A program made the translations under genes and the position numbers. The notes beneath the pieces are model-generated. The model was given only the letters and a program-made list of their open reading frames with translations, did not search any database and was not told the DNA's origin. A stretch of DNA of 8,744 nt. Source: an uncultured Peptococcaceae bacterium (GTDB lineage: Bacteria; Bacillota; Desulfotomaculia; Desulfotomaculales; Desulfocucumaceae). Of this stretch, positions 5,556-8,744 are shown piece after piece; position 1 is the stretch's first letter, and every line of letters starts with the position of its first letter. The stretch lies in the NCBI GenBank assembly GCA_958417755.1, contig CATZDY010000106.1:1-8744 (forward strand), written 5' to 3'.

Positions 5556-8500
5556 ATGAAAAAGTATCTGGCCATGGCATGCATCATTCTGCTTGTTTTT
5601 TCCAGCACAGCGGTTTGGGCCAATGAAACAAATCCAGAGGCAGTGGGGCAACCTATAGAGCAGTGGCCAGCCATGGTACCTAAGCCTTTGCCAAAGAATG
5701 ATGTGATTCCCAATCCCTATATGGGCCAGGGGGATTCCATTATTCACAATGATCCCTATAGCTCTGATGTAACGGATGCCGTGACTTCCTTGGGCATAAA
5801 TCCGGAATGGCAATTTGCCGTGGATCAGGAATCTCCCAATGCCCCGCCAGCTGCTTTTTTTGATAATGCTGGACGGGCTGTGGTGCCTTATTTGGGTGGG
5901 GTGGCTATAAGAAATCTGGCCAGCGATGTCATTGAGACCTACGGCAGTTTTGTGCCTACCCGGGATGATCAGCAGCAATATACTGTCCAGATTTCCTATT
6001 CCTTTGTGGACGCCCAGGGCCATATTGTGCTTCCCACCAATCACGGACATGTGATAATGCTCAAAACCACGGATGAAAAGGGACAGCTTCTTTCTACCTT
6101 TGAAAAGGTTTTGGATGTGGATATAGTTGAGGTGGCGCAAAAGAAATTGGGGCAACTATCTTTGTCTCCACAACAAGAAGAGGAAGCTGCTGCTTGGAGA
6201 GAAGAAAGAGCCCAGGATGTTGAGGATGCGGAGACTGATTTAGGGGCAGAACAAAGGAAATCTGAAGAACAAGGGAACAAAGATTCTTTCCCAGAGGAAC
6301 TGCTGATGCAAGGGGAAAAGGGAGAAGAGGAAAGCTCTCAAGGATTAACCATTGACCAGGCAATGGAGGAAGAGCCTGGGGTCATGGAGGCCCAGGAAGA
6401 GGGGCTGGGAAAAGAAGATAATAGCAAAGAAGGGAGCCCCCTGGAATTAACTCCAGAAGAAGAGGGCCTACACCAAGAGCCAAAGAGTGGAATAGAAAAG
6501 GAAAACTCTGTTTCCTTGGAAGAGACGGAATCCACGCCAGAGGCAGGGAACATAGAAAATGCCCCGCAACAGGACCTGGAAGAAAGCCTAAATACCCAGG
6601 AAGAATCTGGGGAAGGGGATTTGAGCACCAAGCTTTTGAGCATTATTTTTGATTATCAAGGGAATCTTTGGTTTGTTACCGGAGGATTTCATATCAATCC
6701 TGCCCATAATCCCGACGGATTTATGGGGTATTTGTCCCGGGAATATATTGACAGGGCCTTGTCATCCGGGGAAGGGGAAGCAATGGATTTGGATGATAAT
6801 TTATTTTTTTATCGCCTAACCGGTGGTGAGGGGGCGGAAAATGGCATCTCTTCCTGTGCTGAAGGGGTGGTAATTTTGTCCAACAAAGCTTGTTATTTGG
6901 CCACCGCGGATCAGGGGGTGCAAATCAAATGGCGCACTCCCTATGAAAGTGTGGGGGTAAAAAGGCCTGCTGATGGATCCCGGATCACTGGAGGAGGCTT
7001 GGCCTGGGGGGGCGGTTCAACCCCTACCTTAACCAATGATTTGGTTTTATTTACAGACAATTTGGATCCAGTCAACCTATTGGCCCTTTCCGTAAAAACC
7101 GGTGATATTGTGGCCCAAACCCCCATATTGGATCAACTGCCGACAAATACCCAAGTTACGGTGGAAAATTCAATCTTGGTGTATTCCGCTGACCCCAGCC
7201 GCACTTCTGTGGTGGTGTGCAATTGGTTTGGGGCTGGCAATGCAGAGCTCACGGAACCTGGTTCGGATTCATCCATCCAGACCTATGAAAATATTTATGA
7301 TCCCCATTGGATCCAACAGGGCAATGTGATGTTAGACCCCGGGGTAGAACGGGTGGATTTCATCCGCCAAGGGGATAGGTATACTGCACAAACCTTGTGG
7401 ACTCGGGAGGATATCCGGGATACCTCCATGATCAAATTGGCCACAGGTACAGGGTATCTGTACGGGTATTGGCAAAATCTTGATACCTCCATGTGGAGCT
7501 ATTATGCCTTGGATTTTGATACCGGAGAAACAGTGTTGGAAGTACCGGTATCCTCTGAGCCAGCTTATAACAATATGGCTGTGGGGATGATTGTGGATGT
7601 GACGGGCAATGCCCTGTATTGTCCCACCAATAAGCAACAGTTGCTCCGGTTACAGGACCGCTTTGTTTACCTGCCCGATGCCCGGATGCAAAGGATTGAT
7701 TTGGATAAAACCAAACGCTATGTGCTAGAAGAGACGGCTTTGCGCCAAGGCAGCGGGATGGCAGTGACCCCGGCTTCTTACCTTTGCTCAGCGGTTATTT
7801 CCCCCCAAGACCCTGAGACGCTGGTGGCATTCCGGATCAATGGTTTGTCCCAAATCCCCTCAGCATTGACCTTGTTTTTGCAAACCCCTGGGCAACAATA
7901 TGTCCCCATGGAGGCTGCCCAGTGGCAGTTGACCGATGCCTGGGGAGAAGCAGTGCCCGCTGACCAGGAGTTAAATCCCAACACAGTATATGACATTCGG
8001 TTTTTCCTGGAAGATCAAGGAGATACTGATTTGGACCCCCGGGAAGGAACTGTAGAAGTGGCGATGGTTCTTGGACAATCCCCCAGGGTTGAGGCACCGG
8101 TTTTTACCCCCTCAGGCGGTGGTTTCAGTGGAAATGTCAAGGTGCAATTGGCCTGTGCCACACCGGGTGCTGCCATTCATTACACCCTTGATGGTACAAA
8201 ACCTAACAGCGCCAGTGAGCCATATACCACACCAATACAGCTGAGTAAAACCACGGAAGTCAAAGCCATTGCCATGAAAGAGGGAATGCAGGAAAGTCCT
8301 GTGGTATCCGCTGTGTTTACCCGCCAAAGTGCTTCTTCTTCCGGGGGCGGTGGTGGTGGATCCTCTGGAGGCAAGGGAGAAAATAAGGTTATTTCCGGGG
8401 AATCCATTGTTTCCAAAGCAGATTTAACCACATTCAATCCTGAGGTTATGACCCAGGAAGGGCTGGCCCGGGTGACCATTACCTCCACCATGGGGGAACA

Positions 8501-8744
8501 GCTTTTGGCAGAAGCTGAGCAAGCCCAAAGCAGCCAGTTGGTCATCCAACCGCATATCACTGGAGAGCCCGGTCGTGTTCTTGTGGCATTGCCCCAAAGT
8601 TTCATCCAAGAACTGGTGGACCAGACTGCCATGGGGCTTATAGTGGATACTGTATTGGGCAAAGTGTTTATTCCCTATCAAGGGTTAAGGGAAATCAGCC
8701 AGCAAACAGGGGATACAGTGACCATTGATCTGGAAAAAACATCC
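5556..8744 (+). CDS. Large secreted beta-propeller surface protein, probably SLH-anchored, cut by the right edge
   Basis: The frame is open for 1063 codons to the last base, so the C-terminus lies outside the window. AGGAGG at 5541-5546, nine bases before the ATG, fixes the start. Residues 1-22 are a signal peptide ending AVWA. Residues of about 85-205 and 356-790 contain repeated strand patterns with turns such as FDYQGNLWFV, VNLLALSVKTGDIV and TGYLYGYWQN, which fit a PQQ-like or similar beta-propeller. Between them lies a Glu-rich segment (about 206-355, roughly 40 Glu) with no predicted fold. Residues of about 845-922 match the chitobiase/Fn3-associated domain (AIHYTLDGTKPNSASEPY, then a TTEVKAIA strand). 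A Gly/Ser linker (926-938) and a region ending TMGLIVDTVLGKVFIPYQGL-like strands follow, as usually seen just before C-terminal SLH repeats. Those repeats are expected, not seen. Its function is probably wall-surface binding or structure; no catalytic motif was recognised. Confidence 0.85.
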   Translation, partial: MKKYLAMACIILLVFSSTAVWANETNPEAVGQPIEQWPAMVPKPLPKNDVIPNPYMGQGDSIIHNDPYSSDVTDAVTSLGINPEWQFAVDQESPNAPPAAFFDNAGRAVVPYLGGVAIRNLASDVIETYGSFVPTRDDQQQYTVQISYSFVDAQGHIVLPTNHGHVIMLKTTDEKGQLLSTFEKVLDVDIVEVAQKKLGQLSLSPQQEEEAAAWREERAQDVEDAETDLGAEQRKSEEQGNKDSFPEELLMQGEKGEEESSQGLTIDQAMEEEPGVMEAQEEGLGKEDNSKEGSPLELTPEEEGLHQEPKSGIEKENSVSLEETESTPEAGNIENAPQQDLEESLNTQEESGEGDLSTKLLSIIFDYQGNLWFVTGGFHINPAHNPDGFMGYLSREYIDRALSSGEGEAMDLDDNLFFYRLTGGEGAENGISSCAEGVVILSNKACYLATADQGVQIKWRTPYESVGVKRPADGSRITGGGLAWGGGSTPTLTNDLVLFTDNLDPVNLLALSVKTGDIVAQTPILDQLPTNTQVTVENSILVYSADPSRTSVVVCNWFGAGNAELTEPGSDSSIQTYENIYDPHWIQQGNVMLDPGVERVDFIRQGDRYTAQTLWTREDIRDTSMIKLATGTGYLYGYWQNLDTSMWSYYALDFDTGETVLEVPVSSEPAYNNMAVGMIVDVTGNALYCPTNKQQLLRLQDRFVYLPDARMQRIDLDKTKRYVLEETALRQGSGMAVTPASYLCSAVISPQDPETLVAFRINGLSQIPSALTLFLQTPGQQYVPMEAAQWQLTDAWGEAVPADQELNPNTVYDIRFFLEDQGDTDLDPREGTVEVAMVLGQSPRVEAPVFTPSGGGFSGNVKVQLACATPGAAIHYTLDGTKPNSASEPYTTPIQLSKTTEVKAIAMKEGMQESPVVSAVFTRQSASSSGGGGGGSSGGKGENKVISGESIVSKADLTTFNPEVMTQEGLARVTITSTMGEQLLAEAEQAQSSQLVIQPHITGEPGRVLVALPQSFIQELVDQTAMGLIVDTVLGKVFIPYQGLREISQQTGDTVTIDLEKTS

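Noticed and set aside
5463..6155. Minus-strand open frame of 230 codons
   Set aside because: It runs antisense over the start of the large surface gene, whose AGGAGG site, signal peptide and domains are far better supported.
8180..8662. Minus-strand frame with a run of prolines
   Set aside because: The proline run is the antisense of the Gly-rich linker codons of the plus-strand gene.

Overview
The window looks like a piece of a Bacillota (Firmicutes) chromosome, most likely from the Clostridia. The signs are AGGAGG ribosome binding sites, Gram-positive signal peptides, S-layer homology (SLH) wall anchoring, a Gly/Ser linker followed by a pre-SLH-like region in a large surface protein, and a membrane-bound dCache-PAS-GGDEF sensor. 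The species cannot be named from the sequence.

There are two unlike halves. The left half (about 1-4000) is AT-rich (bases 3541-3600 hold 14 G+C of 60) and poorly coding. It holds the tail of an unrecognised gene (3-248), a stretch of short or broken reading frames closed by a strong symmetrical terminator (638-675), and a transmembrane diguanylate cyclase sensor whose GGDEF domain is split by a -1 frame change (862-2364 and 2343-2759). A 1.4-kb stretch without a convincing intact gene follows (2760-4137). In it, on the minus strand, I see a decayed relic of a second GGDEF domain (2938-3221). The frame change in the first cyclase falls on G GGA AAG, an in-frame slippery heptamer, so programmed frameshifting competes with simple mutation as the explanation.

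The right half (about 4138-8744) is richer in G+C (bases 8461-8520 hold 37 of 60) and densely coding. A good sigma-A type promoter (3899-3927) and a leader of about 200 nt that could fold into a nested hairpin (4028-4091) precede two secreted proteins on the plus strand. The first (4138-5397) has a signal peptide, three SLH repeats and an uncharacterised Trp-rich C-terminal domain. The second starts at 5556 and stays open to the right edge (1063 codons, no stop in the window), so it is the largest gene here. It has a signal peptide, a probable beta-propeller interrupted by a Glu-rich segment of about 150 residues, a chitobiase/Fn3-associated type domain, a poly-Gly/Ser linker and a region typical of what precedes C-terminal SLH repeats.

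Taken together, the right half is a cell-surface locus of SLH-anchored proteins, and the left half is an eroding accessory region with two damaged or recoded c-di-GMP synthesis genes. A regulatory link between them is possible but nothing in the sequence proves it.
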